Shown: in pieces, positions 8,085 to 16,122 of the stretch
How the letters are laid out: each line of letters starts with the position of its first letter
Position numbering within the stretch: the first letter of the stretch is position 1
Assembly: GCA_023230755.1 (NCBI GenBank)
Contig: JALNWS010000016.1
Location: 1 to 33,661 of the forward strand
Reading direction: 5' to 3'
DNA length: 33,661 nucleotides
DNA from: Azoarcus sp.
GTDB lineage: Bacteria; Pseudomonadota; Gammaproteobacteria; Burkholderiales; Rhodocyclaceae
Position numbers and translations under genes: made by a program
The notes under the pieces: generated by a model
Database searches by the model: none
The model's input: only the letters and a program-made list of their open reading frames with translations
Told to the model about the DNA's origin: nothing

Positions 8085-8881
8085 GGCGCGACGATCGGAT
8101 CGAGCTTGTGGCGCTTGGCGGCGGACATCAAACGCCCGTCACGCTTGATGTCGCTGACAAACCGTTCGAGGCGGGCATGCCACTCGTCATCTCCCGGTTG
8201 CATTGCATAGGCGTAGGGTGTGATGTGATAGGTGCTCGGGGGTGAAATCAGGCGCGCCCATTGCGCATTTTCGAGAAAGCGCTGGATGTATGGATAGTCG
8301 GTCATGAATACGTCGGCGCGGCCCGATTGCACTTCCTGTTCGCGGGCGAAGGGCGTATCCAGCACCAGGAGTTTGGCGGCCTTGAGCTTGCTGCGCATCA
8401 CCGGTTCATGCAGCGTGCCCCGTGCAACTGCGACAACCGAGCCCGGTTTGTCGATATCGCTCCAGTGCTTGATGCGGCGGTTTGTTTTGGAAGCAATGGC
8501 GTAGATGTCGCTGGCGAGATGTGGGGTGGTAAAGCGCAGTTTCGCCTTTCGCTGCGGCGTGATGCCAACTGCGAACATCGCAACGTCGCAACGGTCCGAC
8601 GTGATATCGGCGACAAGTCGGGCAAAGGAGCTGTCGACGAAGGTGACACTGACGCCGAGGTCCTTGCCGAGGGCCTTGGCCATGTCGATGTCGATTCCCG
8701 AAAGTACCTGCGTTTTCGGGTTGCGATAGCTGATTCCGTAATAGTCGGGCCAGATGCAGACGCGCACAGTCTTGTCTGCCATGACGCGCTCAAGGTGCCC
8801 GTGGGCGGCTTGCGGGCCTGCGGCCTGAACCGGGAGCGCAAGGCACATGGCCAGGGTCAGTGTCAGTGAAACGCGGTGCAT
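8081..8881 (-). CDS. Periplasmic solute-binding protein (family 3, amino-acid type)
   Basis: The product has 266 residues with a signal peptide (MHRVSLTLTLAMCLALPVQA). The mature part is a bacterial extracellular solute-binding protein family 3 domain: VRVCIWPDYYGISYRNPKTQ and LSGIDIDMAKALGKDLGVSV near the N-terminus, then RCDVAMFAVGITPQRKAKL, VAVARGTLHEP and GRADVFMTDYPY. The frame is open further upstream, but the ATG at 8881 has a strong AGGAAGGA ribosome binding site and begins the signal peptide. No permease or ATPase genes are nearby. The gene instead overlaps a cyclic-di-GMP sensor enzyme by 4 bases. A role as periplasmic ligand sensor for that enzyme, rather than in transport, is inferred. 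Confidence 0.88.
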   Translation of the reverse strand: MHRVSLTLTLAMCLALPVQAAGPQAAHGHLERVMADKTVRVCIWPDYYGISYRNPKTQVLSGIDIDMAKALGKDLGVSVTFVDSSFARLVADITSDRCDVAMFAVGITPQRKAKLRFTTPHLASDIYAIASKTNRRIKHWSDIDKPGSVVAVARGTLHEPVMRSKLKAAKLLVLDTPFAREQEVQSGRADVFMTDYPYIQRFLENAQWARLISPPSTYHITPYAYAMQPGDDEWHARLERFVSDIKRDGRLMSAAKRHKLDPIVAP

Positions 8882-9417
8882 CGAAACATTCCTTCCTGGA
8901 TACGGCTTCTGCGAATCAACGGTGAGCTGCGGCTGAGTGTTAACGCCTGATGCCCCCGTTTGCCCTTCTGCGCCGAAGACTACCACTTCGTTAGTAGATG
9001 AGAATGCGGTGAACTTCTCGTCCGACGTCAGATGCCTGCGAATGTATCTGGCGGCCGAAGTGTGCGCTGACGCTCTTCTCGAGACAATATCGCCGCACAC
9101 CGTTCATGCCGGGAAGGGCCTGAATCACGCAAGTTGCCCGTCGGGCGGAGGTCATAAGGAGGAGGTCATAAGGTGTCCGCGGCGTGGGGCGACGGGAGTG
9201 CGTGCTCGTGCTTCCCCGTGAGGTTCATGTGTTTCCTGATGAACTGAATCCACCAGTGTGTGTTTTGTGCGTGTCCGAAGAAAGCAGCCGCGTCAGCCCG
9301 CTTTTCGCCGCGGGGGCAGGAAAGCCCGGGTGTCTGGGTGCTGGAAAATACGGCGCGGCAAGGGTACTGTACGACGTATCTACCCGCAATTCGCGGGCCG
9401 GTACCGCAGAGGAAGCT
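8882..9417. other. Intergenic region between divergent operons
   Basis: This 536-base stretch separates the minus-strand binding-protein/cyclic-di-GMP operon from the plus-strand ATP-grasp operon and must contain both promoters; I could not fix either. It contains a tandem 13-bp direct repeat, GGAGGTCATAAGG at 9147-9159 and 9161-9173, separated by one base, and a small hairpin CGAAG/CTTCG at 8974-8990. A short plus-strand open frame (8937-9221) has no convincing coding features. Confidence 0.6.
9147..9173 (+). repeat. Tandem 13-bp direct repeat
   Basis: GGAGGTCATAAGG occurs twice (9147-9159 and 9161-9173) with one base between. It lies about 245 bases upstream of the ATP-grasp gene. It might be a regulator site or a slippage duplication; nothing in the sequence decides this. 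Confidence 0.6.
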
Positions 9418-10875
9418 ATGGCACGCATCGATTGGGGCGACTACGCCTGTTCGGGTTTGTACGATGAGCTTGTAAGCGAAGGCCGGGTGCCACGTGAAGC
9501 GGCCGGCGAGTTGTGCCGTTACCTGGCAAGTCTGTCCGCCGACGAGGTGGCAGAGCTCAAGACGGCGGCCGAAGTTGCCATTCAGGTGATGGGCATCACC
9601 TTTACAGTCTATTCGGACGGCAACATGATCGACCGGGCCTGGCCTTTCGACATCGTGCCGCGAATCATTCCGTTGTCGGAGTGGCAGCACGTCGAGGCCG
9701 GTCTCAAGCAGCGGGTTCATGCACTGAATCTGTTCATCGACGACCTTTACCACGACCAACGCATCATCAAGGACGGCGTCTTTCCTGCCGAATTGCTGGA
9801 GCAGTCGGTGAACTTCCGCCCGCAATGCGTGGGGGTGAGTCCGCCGCACGGCATCTGGGCGCACATCTGCGGTTCGGACCTGGTACGTGACAAGGACGGC
9901 ACCATCTACGTTCTCGAAGACAACCTGCGCATACCGTCCGGTGTGTCCTACATGCTCGAGAATCGCAATGTCATGAAACGGGTGATGCCGGAAATGTTCG
10001 AAACTGGCAGGATCATGCCGGTCGACGACTACCCGTCGCAGCTCTACGACATGCTCGCGGCAATGTCGCCGCGTCCGGGCGAGGTGCCTTCGATCGCGAT
10101 CATGACGCCCGGCATCTACAACTCGGCCTATTTCGAGCATGCCTATCTTGCACAGCAAATGGGGGTGGATCTTGTCGAAGGCTCCGATCTCATTGTGGGT
10201 TCGGACGACTGTGTCTACATGCGGACCATCGACGGACTCAAACGGGTGGATGTGATCTACCGCCGGGTGGATGACCTGTTCATCGACCCGGAGGCGTTCA
10301 ATCCCGAGTCGATACTCGGCGTGCGCGGCCTGATGCGGGCCTGGCGTGCCGGAAAGGTGGCTCTGTGCAACGCGCCGGGCGCGGGCGTTGCGGACGACAA
10401 GGTGGTCTACGCCTTCGTCCCCAAAATCATCAAGTACTATCTCGGTGAAGACGCAATTGTGCCCAATGTGCCGAGTTATCTGTGCATGTACGAAGACGAC
10501 CGGCGCTATGTGCTCGACAATCTGGACAAGCTGGTCGTCAAGCCCGCCAATGAGTCGGGCGGTTATGGCATGTTGGTGGGGCCCCATTCAACCGCCGAAC
10601 AACGGGCAGATTTTGCGGAGCGCATCAAGGCCGACCCGCGCAACTACATGGCGCAACCGACGCTCATGCTGTCGGCCGCGCCGACCTTGTGCGGCGATGG
10701 TATCGAGCCTCGACACGTCGATTTGCGACCATTCATTCTCTCTTCAGGCGCCGACACCTATGTGACGACAGGCGGGCTTACGCGAGTTGCGCTGGTCAAG
10801 GGATCGCTGGTGGTGAATTCATCGCAGGGTGGCGGCAGCAAAGACACCTGGATTGTCGATACCGAGGGAGCCTGA
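9418..10875 (+). CDS. Circularly permuted ATP-grasp type 2 family protein
   Basis: The protein of 485 residues belongs to the circularly permuted ATP-grasp type 2 family (formerly DUF404/DUF407). Characteristic stretches are RAWPFDIVPRIIPLSEWQ, GLKQRVHALNLFIDDLYHDQ, VGVSPPHGIWAHICGSDLVR, YVLEDNLRIPSGVSYMLENR, LVVKPANESGGYGMLVGP and the end VVNSSQGGGSKDTW. Such proteins are predicted to ligate amino acids or peptides using ATP, but the substrate is unknown. The ATG at 9418 is preceded by an AGAGGAAG ribosome binding site; the frame is open upstream without homology. The alpha-E partner gene starts 2 bases after the stop, so the two are co-transcribed. Confidence 0.9.
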   Translation: MARIDWGDYACSGLYDELVSEGRVPREAAGELCRYLASLSADEVAELKTAAEVAIQVMGITFTVYSDGNMIDRAWPFDIVPRIIPLSEWQHVEAGLKQRVHALNLFIDDLYHDQRIIKDGVFPAELLEQSVNFRPQCVGVSPPHGIWAHICGSDLVRDKDGTIYVLEDNLRIPSGVSYMLENRNVMKRVMPEMFETGRIMPVDDYPSQLYDMLAAMSPRPGEVPSIAIMTPGIYNSAYFEHAYLAQQMGVDLVEGSDLIVGSDDCVYMRTIDGLKRVDVIYRRVDDLFIDPEAFNPESILGVRGLMRAWRAGKVALCNAPGAGVADDKVVYAFVPKIIKYYLGEDAIVPNVPSYLCMYEDDRRYVLDNLDKLVVKPANESGGYGMLVGPHSTAEQRADFAERIKADPRNYMAQPTLMLSAAPTLCGDGIEPRHVDLRPFILSSGADTYVTTGGLTRVALVKGSLVVNSSQGGGSKDTWIVDTEGA

Positions 10876-10877
10876 AC

Positions 10878-11840
10878 ATGTTGTCCCGAGTCGCAGAAAA
10901 TCTTTACTGGATGGGGCGCTACATGGAGCGCGCCGAAGATACTGCCCGTCTGATCCAGGTCAGTCGTCACGTGATGCTCGATTTTCCGGGCACGGCAACG
11001 CTGGGCTGGTCCTCACTGATCAACATCACTGGCAGTGACGAACTCTTCGACGAGCACTATGGCAGGCGCGACGAGGCCAGTGTGCTGGCCTTCCTGTGTG
11101 CCGACCGCAGATACAGCGGCTCGATCGTCTCGGCTCTTGCCGCCGCACGCGCGAATCTGCGCACCACCCGCGAGGTCATGCCGCGCGAAGTGTGGGAGGA
11201 GGTCAATCAGCTCTACCATGCGGTGAACGAGCAGGCGAGCCAGGGCATTTCTATACGTCACATGGATGGTTTTCTCAAGAGTGTGATCCGCGGCTGCCAG
11301 ACCCTGACCGGCATGATCATCGGCACCCTGAGCCATACGCCAGCTCGAACGTTCACGGGTATGGGCTGTTATCTCGAGCGCGCCGACATGACGACCCGGA
11401 CGCTAGACGTGCGTTCGGCCAATCTGCTGCCACGCTCACCTGGCGACCTCACTCCCTTCGAGAATCTGCAGTGGATGGGTGTGCTCAAATCGCTGTCTGC
11501 CTACCAGATGTATCGGCAGCAGGTGCGACATCGGGTGCGTGGCCCGGAGGTGGTTCGCTTCATCCTCAAGGATCCGCAGTTTCCGCGCTCGATCAACCGC
11601 TGCCTCATGGACCTGCATCGCAACATGTACTCGCTGCCGCGAAATGGCGAGGCATGTGCTGTGGTGACCGCGTTGCAGAACCGCTTTGATGTGGTAAATA
11701 CGGATTGGCTGGCTGGTTCGCCCGACGATCTGCACTGTTTCGTCGACGACTTGCAGGTGGGGATTGGCGAGATCCATGACGCGATCAAGTCCACCTGGTT
11801 TGCCGGTGTTGACGAACCGGCACCGGTCATCGGCGACTGA
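10878..11840 (+). CDS. Alpha-E domain protein (DUF403)
   Basis: The product has 320 residues and is all-helical. It starts with the family signature MLSRVAENLYWMGRYMERAEDTARLI and contains a second copy-like segment, GMGCYLERADMTTRTLDVR, in the middle. Alpha-E proteins are the fixed partner of the circularly permuted ATP-grasp proteins and are probably part of a peptide-modifying complex; the biochemical role is not established. The gene follows the ATP-grasp gene by 2 bases. In many genomes a transglutaminase-like gene follows in the same operon. Here the next gene is a LysR regulator on the opposite strand, so that third member is missing locally. Confidence 0.9.
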   Translation: MLSRVAENLYWMGRYMERAEDTARLIQVSRHVMLDFPGTATLGWSSLINITGSDELFDEHYGRRDEASVLAFLCADRRYSGSIVSALAAARANLRTTREVMPREVWEEVNQLYHAVNEQASQGISIRHMDGFLKSVIRGCQTLTGMIIGTLSHTPARTFTGMGCYLERADMTTRTLDVRSANLLPRSPGDLTPFENLQWMGVLKSLSAYQMYRQQVRHRVRGPEVVRFILKDPQFPRSINRCLMDLHRNMYSLPRNGEACAVVTALQNRFDVVNTDWLAGSPDDLHCFVDDLQVGIGEIHDAIKSTWFAGVDEPAPVIGD

Positions 11841-11887
11841 CATCATCGCGTCGCGGCGGCCCTTGTTGCGGCTGCCGGACACGCTTT

Positions 11888-12796
11888 TCAAGGCACGCGC
11901 CACGCTGGCGCGTTGCCGATTCTGTCCATCAGAAAATCGATGAATATCCTGACCTTTGCAGTCAGGACATTGGATTTCGGATAGACCAGCCACAGCGCGG
12001 ACTGATCGTCGACCCAGCAGTCCGGCAGGACGCGTACGAGTTTGCCTTCTGCAAGTTCGCGATGAACGCTCCACAGTGAATTCACCGAGATGCCTGCCCC
12101 GGCAAGTGTGGCGATCTTCTGACTCAAGCCGTCATCCAGCACCAGCCGGCTGCCGGAAAGGCGCGGGTCGAAGTAGCCCGATTGCCCGCCATCGCTGATC
12201 AGCGCCCTGGGAGACAGGTCCCTGAAGCCGATCAACTGGTGCCCGCTCAGTTCGTCGGGGTGGCGGGGGACGCCGTACTGTTCAAGGTATGCGGGCGATG
12301 CGCACAACACACGCCGGTCGTCGGCCAGCTTGCGACACTTGAGGCTGCTGTCGTCGAGCGCCGCGTTGCGCAGGGCGAGGTCGAAACTGCCCTCGATCAG
12401 GTCGAACTGGGTGTCGGACAGTCGCAGGTCGAGTGTGATGCCCGGGTGCAAGGCAAGGAATTCCGGCAGCAGCGGCGCAATGTAAAGCTGCGCAAAGGTG
12501 CTCGACGCGGCAAAGCGCAAGGTGCCAGTCGCAATCGGTCGTCCCAGCCCCAGTGCTGCAAATGCTGCACTCTCCTGCGCGAGGATTTCCTTGGCGTAGG
12601 GCAGGAACTCGGCCCCCTCCATCGACAAGGCCACCTTGCGCGTTGAGCGCAGCAGCAGGTCCGCACCCAGGGTGGTTTCCAGCTTGGCCAGGCGCGCACT
12701 CGCTGCGGCCGGGGCGAGGCCCAATGCGCGGCCTGCGGCACTGATATTGAGCTTCTCCGCCGCAAGCACGAAGAGCCGGATGCTGTCGGTGTCCAT
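11888..12796 (-). CDS. LysR-family transcriptional regulator
   Basis: The protein has 302 residues. The N-terminal winged helix-turn-helix is clear (FVLAAEKLNISAAGRALGLA, then SARLAKLETTLGADLLLRST), followed by a periplasmic-binding-protein-like co-inducer domain (GTLRFAASSTFAQLYIAPLL, FDLIEGSFDLALRNA). I chose the ATG at 12796, which begins MDTDSIRLFVLAAEKLN and matches normal LysR starts. An upstream ATG at 12838 would add 14 unconserved residues. The gene is divergent from the DUF1330/LLM/SDR operon with 112 bases between, so it probably controls that operon and itself. The ligand is unknown. Confidence 0.9.
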   Translation of the reverse strand: MDTDSIRLFVLAAEKLNISAAGRALGLAPAAASARLAKLETTLGADLLLRSTRKVALSMEGAEFLPYAKEILAQESAAFAALGLGRPIATGTLRFAASSTFAQLYIAPLLPEFLALHPGITLDLRLSDTQFDLIEGSFDLALRNAALDDSSLKCRKLADDRRVLCASPAYLEQYGVPRHPDELSGHQLIGFRDLSPRALISDGGQSGYFDPRLSGSRLVLDDGLSQKIATLAGAGISVNSLWSVHRELAEGKLVRVLPDCWVDDQSALWLVYPKSNVLTAKVRIFIDFLMDRIGNAPAWRVP

Positions 12797-12908
12797 GTTT
12801 ATATCAAAATGCCGAATTATGAACTCATGGATACCCACTTTATCTCAAAAATCAAAGTCATTATCTTGAGGGCTCCGCAATCACGGCTGCATCAGGAGCG
12901 ACGCACGC
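12797..12908. promoter_or_regulatory. Divergent promoter region between LysR gene and DUF1330 operon
   Basis: This AT-richer 112-base gap contains an interrupted inverted repeat, CTCAA (12844-12848) and TTGAG (12866-12870), of the size expected for a LysR-type operator, although the spacer (17 bases) is longer than the standard T-N11-A box. Placement is typical for LysR control; the exact site is uncertain. Confidence 0.45.
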
Positions 12909-13202
12909 ATGACTTACTACTCAGTTCTGGCGGTCACCCCCGTCACTGAAGACTGGATCGCCGATTACGCCGGGGCGGCAAACGCACTCGTCGAGAAGCA
13001 CGGGGGCAAGTACCTGGCCCGGACCACAAACCATGAACGGCTCGAAGGTGAAGGCGATGGCGCCGCGATGAGAGTCATCATCGAATGGCCCTCGAAGGTG
13101 GCGGCGGTGAACTTCATGAATGACCCTGCCTATCTGCCGCATCTCAAGGCGCGCACAGCCGGCTCGATCAGCCACCACTTCCTCATCGAAGGCAACGCTT
13201 GA
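12909..13202 (+). CDS. DUF1330 family small protein
   Basis: This 97-residue protein has the dimeric alpha/beta-barrel fold of the DUF1330 family. Visible family features are the opening MTYYSVLAVTPV, the ALVEKHGGKYLARTTNHERLEG segment, and RVIIEWPSKVAAVNFMNDPAY before the C-terminus. Function is not established. It is the first gene of a three-gene operon with an LLM oxidoreductase (38 bases downstream) and an SDR, under the divergent LysR regulator. This suggests a part in detoxifying or breaking down a small organic compound, but that is inference from neighbours only. Confidence 0.85.
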   Translation: MTYYSVLAVTPVTEDWIADYAGAANALVEKHGGKYLARTTNHERLEGEGDGAAMRVIIEWPSKVAAVNFMNDPAYLPHLKARTAGSISHHFLIEGNA

Positions 13203-13239
13203 GCGCAGCGGGCCGCGTGGCGACAGAAGGGAAAAATAC

Positions 13240-14208
13240 ATGACGATCGCCGATCACGCCCCGGCCTTCCCGCGGATCAACCGGGGCTACAACGCCGTGT
13301 TCCGTCCCGGCCGCGTGAGCATCGGCCTCGTGGTGCCGCTGGAGAACTACGCGAGCGGCCCGGCGCCAACGATGGCGCGGCATGCCGGACGTGTCCAACT
13401 GGCCGAAGCGCTCGGGTTCGCCGCGGTCTGGTTGCGCGATGTGCCGTTCAACGTGCCGTCCTTCGGCGATGCCGGGCAGATGTTCGACCCCTTTGTCTAT
13501 CTCGGTTTCCTGGCTGACCGGACCGAGCATATTGCGCTCGGCGTGGCCAGCGTCGTGTTGCCGCTGCGCCATCCCGCGCATGTGGCCAAGGCCGCGGCCA
13601 GCGTCGACGTATTGTCGGGGGGGCGGCTGATTCTGGGTGTGGCTTCCGGCGACCGCCCGGAGGAGTATCCGGCGCTTGATCTTGCGTTCGCCGAGCGTGG
13701 TGCGCGTTTTCGCGCGGGTCTTGATTACATCGAACGCATGCGTGCCGATCGCCCCGCATTCGAGAACGCGTATGGCAGCCCGGATGGCAGCATGGACATG
13801 TTGCCCAAGCCCGCTGGCGCAAAACTGCCTCTGCTGATTACGGGGGGCAGTCAACAGGATCCGGACTGGGTCGCGCGCCATGGAGATGGCTGGATCACCT
13901 ATCCCCGTCCCGTTGTCGTGCAGGCAAAGATCATTGCCGACTGGCGGGCACGGGTTGAGGCGGCGGGCGCAGCCGCCAAGCCCGTGATGCAGTCGCTGTA
14001 TGTCGATCTGACCGAGGACCCGGATGCACCGCCGCAACCGATACACCTCGGCTTCCGGCTGGGCGTGCGCCACCTTCGGGCACATCTGAAAGCGCTGGAA
14101 GTGATCGGCGTCAATCACGTGGCGCTGAACCTGCGCTTCAACCATGCTGATATCGAGACCACAATCCACCGTCTGGCCGCCGAAGTGCTGCCGGACTTCA
14201 TCGCGTAA
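13240..14208 (+). CDS. LLM-class (luciferase-like) flavin oxidoreductase
   Basis: The product of 322 residues is a TIM-barrel luciferase-like monooxygenase/oxidoreductase. Recognisable segments are RVQLAEALGFAAVWLRDVPF near the N-terminus, the strongly conserved LGVASVVLPLRHPAHVAKAA, GGRLILGVASGDRPEEYPAL, and LPLLITGGSQQDPDWVARHG in the second half. It would use reduced FMN (or F420) to oxidise a small substrate in the cytoplasm. The start at 13240 has an AGAAGGG ribosome binding site upstream; the frame is open earlier but overlaps the DUF1330 gene. The SDR gene follows 13 bases later. Confidence 0.88.
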   Translation: MTIADHAPAFPRINRGYNAVFRPGRVSIGLVVPLENYASGPAPTMARHAGRVQLAEALGFAAVWLRDVPFNVPSFGDAGQMFDPFVYLGFLADRTEHIALGVASVVLPLRHPAHVAKAAASVDVLSGGRLILGVASGDRPEEYPALDLAFAERGARFRAGLDYIERMRADRPAFENAYGSPDGSMDMLPKPAGAKLPLLITGGSQQDPDWVARHGDGWITYPRPVVVQAKIIADWRARVEAAGAAAKPVMQSLYVDLTEDPDAPPQPIHLGFRLGVRHLRAHLKALEVIGVNHVALNLRFNHADIETTIHRLAAEVLPDFIA

Positions 14209-14221
14209 GTGAGGAGCGACA

Positions 14222-15028
14222 ATGCAGAAAACGATTCTTGTCACCGGTTCGACCGACGGCATTGGCCTGGCGACGGTAAAAATGCTGGTCGCGAAAGGGC
14301 ACACGGTGCTCTTGCACGGACGTAATCCGCACAAGTTGGCGGAGGTGGAAAAAACGCTGCGCGCGCTACCGGGCGCAGGCGCGGTGGAAACTTACGTGGC
14401 AGACCTGTCTCGCATGGGCGAGGTCGAGGGGCTCGCCAGCGCCGTGGCCGAACGCCATTCCTTGCTCGATGTGCTGATCAACAACGCCGGTATCCTCCGC
14501 ACGCCCGAACCCATTACCCCTGACGGTCTCGATGTGCGTTTTGCGGTGAATGCGATCGCGCCCTATCTGCTGACGAAGCTGCTCATGCCTTTGCTGGGGA
14601 GCTCTGGGCGGGTGGTCAACCTGTCCTCCGCCGCTCAGGCGCCAGTTGATCTGGATGCGCTGGCAGGCAAGGTTCCTCTGGCTCACATGGCAGCGTATGC
14701 GCAAAGCAAGCTGGCACTGACGATGTGGTCCCGACATCTGGCACTCGAACTGCAGGCGGACGGACCCGTCATCGTCGCGGTCAATCCCGGCTCCATGCTG
14801 GGGAGCAAGATGGTGAAGGAGGGCTTCGGTGTCGACGGCGGCGATCTCGCCATTGGCGCGGATATCCTCACCCGCGCGGCATTGTCCGATGAGTTTGCGA
14901 CGGCGAGCGGCAAGTATTACGACAACGATTCAGGGCGGTTTGCCTCGCTCCATCACGATGCACTTGATTCAAGGAAATCGGAGGCGCTCGTGCGCGCAAT
15001 CGAGACACTTATCGCAGGCCTCACCTGA
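14222..15028 (+). CDS. Short-chain dehydrogenase/reductase (SDR)
   Basis: A classical SDR of 268 residues. The NAD(P)-binding motif TGSTDGIG is at residues 8-15, NNAG at 87-90, the catalytic Ser at about 135, and the YxxxK pair is Tyr159/Lys163 (YAQSK). The Arg34 after the second strand (HGRNP) suggests NADP preference. It is the last gene of the LysR-linked operon and has a GAGGAG ribosome binding site just upstream. A terminator follows about 100 bases downstream. The substrate cannot be told from sequence. Confidence 0.9.
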   Translation: MQKTILVTGSTDGIGLATVKMLVAKGHTVLLHGRNPHKLAEVEKTLRALPGAGAVETYVADLSRMGEVEGLASAVAERHSLLDVLINNAGILRTPEPITPDGLDVRFAVNAIAPYLLTKLLMPLLGSSGRVVNLSSAAQAPVDLDALAGKVPLAHMAAYAQSKLALTMWSRHLALELQADGPVIVAVNPGSMLGSKMVKEGFGVDGGDLAIGADILTRAALSDEFATASGKYYDNDSGRFASLHHDALDSRKSEALVRAIETLIAGLT

Positions 15029-15130
15029 TCGCGGCCGGCGAGGGGCAAGTTTGCTGCAAGGCTGGTGACAGCCCCATGCCGATAGGGGGTTGAGCTGGCT
15101 GTCTGCGCTGAACCAAATCCCGATCAGAAT

Positions 15131-15174
15131 GCGAACGAGCCCGGACGGTGACGACCGGGTTCGTCGCGGTTTTT
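15131..15174 (+). terminator. Terminator after the SDR operon
   Basis: The segment 15131-15144 (GCGAACGAGCCCGG) pairs with 15155-15167 (CCGGGTTCGTCGC), with one bulged base and one G-U pair. It is followed by a T5 run at 15170-15174. The position, about 100 bases after the SDR stop and before the next gene, fits a rho-independent terminator. Confidence 0.7.
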
Positions 15175-15222
15175 GCGGGGTGTCGTTGGCGCCTGACCTG
15201 TCTCTGCTTTACCCTCCCGCTC

Positions 15223-15831
15223 ATGTCTCTGACCATCGCCGCTGCCGTTGAGAGTGAACTGCTCATCAAGAAGAGCCGTTTCCTGTGTCGCGTGCAGCCG
15301 GTCCCGGATCGTAACGCCGCCAAGGCCATCGTTGCCGAATTGCGTGAGGTTCATCCCGGAGCAACTCACGTCTGCTGGGCGCTACTTGCGGGCGGCCATT
15401 CAGCGGCCGTGGATGATGGTGAGCCGTCAGGTACTGCCGGACGCCCGATGCTCGATGTGCTGCGGCATCAGAATCTGGACGGGGTCGTGGCGACGGTTGT
15501 GCGCTACTACGGTGGCGTTCAGCTAGGGGCGGGCGGCTTGGTGCGGGCCTACACGAACTGCGTTGCCCAGGCGCTCAAGCTGGCGACCAAGGTGCCGGTC
15601 TTTAAAGTCAGAACACTTCAATGCACGGTTCCGTATGCGCTTGAAGGGATGCTGCGTCGAGAGATTGACGCTGCTCAGGGCGATTTGCAGCGCGTTCAGC
15701 ATGACGCGCAGGTGACGTTCGTGTTTACGCTCGACGAGACCTTGGCCGACGCATTGGTTGCGCGCGTGGATGAGGCCGGGCAGGGGCAGATTGCCTGGCG
15801 TGCATCGGCTTTGCGCCGGGAGCCCTGCTAG
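15223..15831 (+). CDS. YigZ/IMPACT family protein (UPF0029)
   Basis: The product has 202 residues. The N-terminal IMPACT domain is clear: ELLIKKSRFLCRVQPV, then GATHVCWALLAGG, DDGEPSGTAGRPMLDVL and VVATVVRYYGGVQLGAGGLV. A DUF1949-like C-terminal domain follows (about residues 135-200). The family is related to yeast YIH1/IMPACT; the bacterial role is not settled. I chose the ATG at 15223 because conservation starts there; an in-frame ATG at 15148 would add 25 unconserved residues and overlap the terminator. It is the last chromosomal gene before the integrated element. Confidence 0.88.
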   Translation: MSLTIAAAVESELLIKKSRFLCRVQPVPDRNAAKAIVAELREVHPGATHVCWALLAGGHSAAVDDGEPSGTAGRPMLDVLRHQNLDGVVATVVRYYGGVQLGAGGLVRAYTNCVAQALKLATKVPVFKVRTLQCTVPYALEGMLRREIDAAQGDLQRVQHDAQVTFVFTLDETLADALVARVDEAGQGQIAWRASALRREPC

Positions 15832-15945
15832 CCCGCGTTGCGGCCGAGGCTGTCAGAGTTTTCTGCGGGATGCTTGCTCAGCGCTGAAACGGGGGCTGTC
15901 CGGGGAGGATGGATTGGATACTTTTGACCCTCGGGATAGAAAGCA

Positions 15946-15975
15946 AAAAGCCCAGCCGGTGAGGGCTGGGCTTTT
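15946..15975. terminator. Bidirectional terminator, probably the original tRNA-Met terminator
   Basis: A perfect 12-bp stem joins AAAAGCCCAGCC (15946-15957) with GGCTGGGCTTTT (15964-15975) over a 6-base loop, giving T runs on both strands. It lies just outside the left att repeat, where the sequence originally downstream of the tRNA gene should be after integration into the tRNA 3' end. Confidence 0.85.
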
Positions 15976-15987
15976 CACTGTATTTTG

Positions 15988-16001
15988 TGGTGGTGATGGG
16001 C
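15988..16001. repeat. Left attachment site of the element (14-bp tRNA-Met 3' end copy)
   Basis: TGGTGGTGATGGGC is identical to 33539-33552, the last 14 bases of the tRNA-Met gene including CCA, in the same orientation. The next base differs (g here, a in the tRNA). No other part of a tRNA is present here, as expected for the displaced 3' end left after site-specific integration. Confidence 0.85.
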
Positions 16002-16069
16002 GGACTATTGCCAAAATCAAAAACCACCATAACAATCAAAGCCTTAGGTAAAACAAGAGGTAAAAAAGT

Positions 16070-16092
16070 TGTACCCCTAATGTGTACCCCCT
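16070..16092 (+). repeat. Left copy of the paired TGTACCCC repeat
   Basis: TGTACCCCT (16070-16078) is followed after four bases by TGTACCCCCT (16083-16092). The same two words with the same four-base gap occur at 33465-33487 in the same orientation. The position just inside the element end suggests integrase arm-type or directionality-factor binding sites. Confidence 0.65.
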
Positions 16093-16122
16093 AGTCCGTC
16101 TAGGGAGTGGGCGGATTTTACC

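Larger units (their letters stand above)
15832..16122. other. Left junction of the integrated element
   Basis: This 291-base gene-free stretch contains, in order, about 110 bases of chromosomal spacer, the bidirectional terminator at 15946-15975, the 14-base att repeat at 15988-16001, about 65 bases of AT-rich sequence, and the TGTACCCC repeat pair at 16070-16092. The change from GC-rich to AT-rich sequence begins at the att repeat. Confidence 0.7.

Noticed and set aside
8937..9221. 94-residue plus-strand open frame in the divergent spacer
   Set aside because: No recognisable domain, no good ribosome binding site, and composition is like the surrounding non-coding DNA.
9166..10587. 473-residue open frame on the minus strand opposite the ATP-grasp gene
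   Set aside because: It is His/Arg/Val-rich and low in normal folding pattern, the usual mirror of a GC-rich gene; the plus strand carries a clear conserved protein with a good ribosome binding site.
15988..16001. Possible second tRNA gene or tRNA pseudogene at the left att site
   Set aside because: Only the last 14 bases of the tRNA are present and identity stops sharply, which fits an attachment-site remnant rather than a decayed gene.
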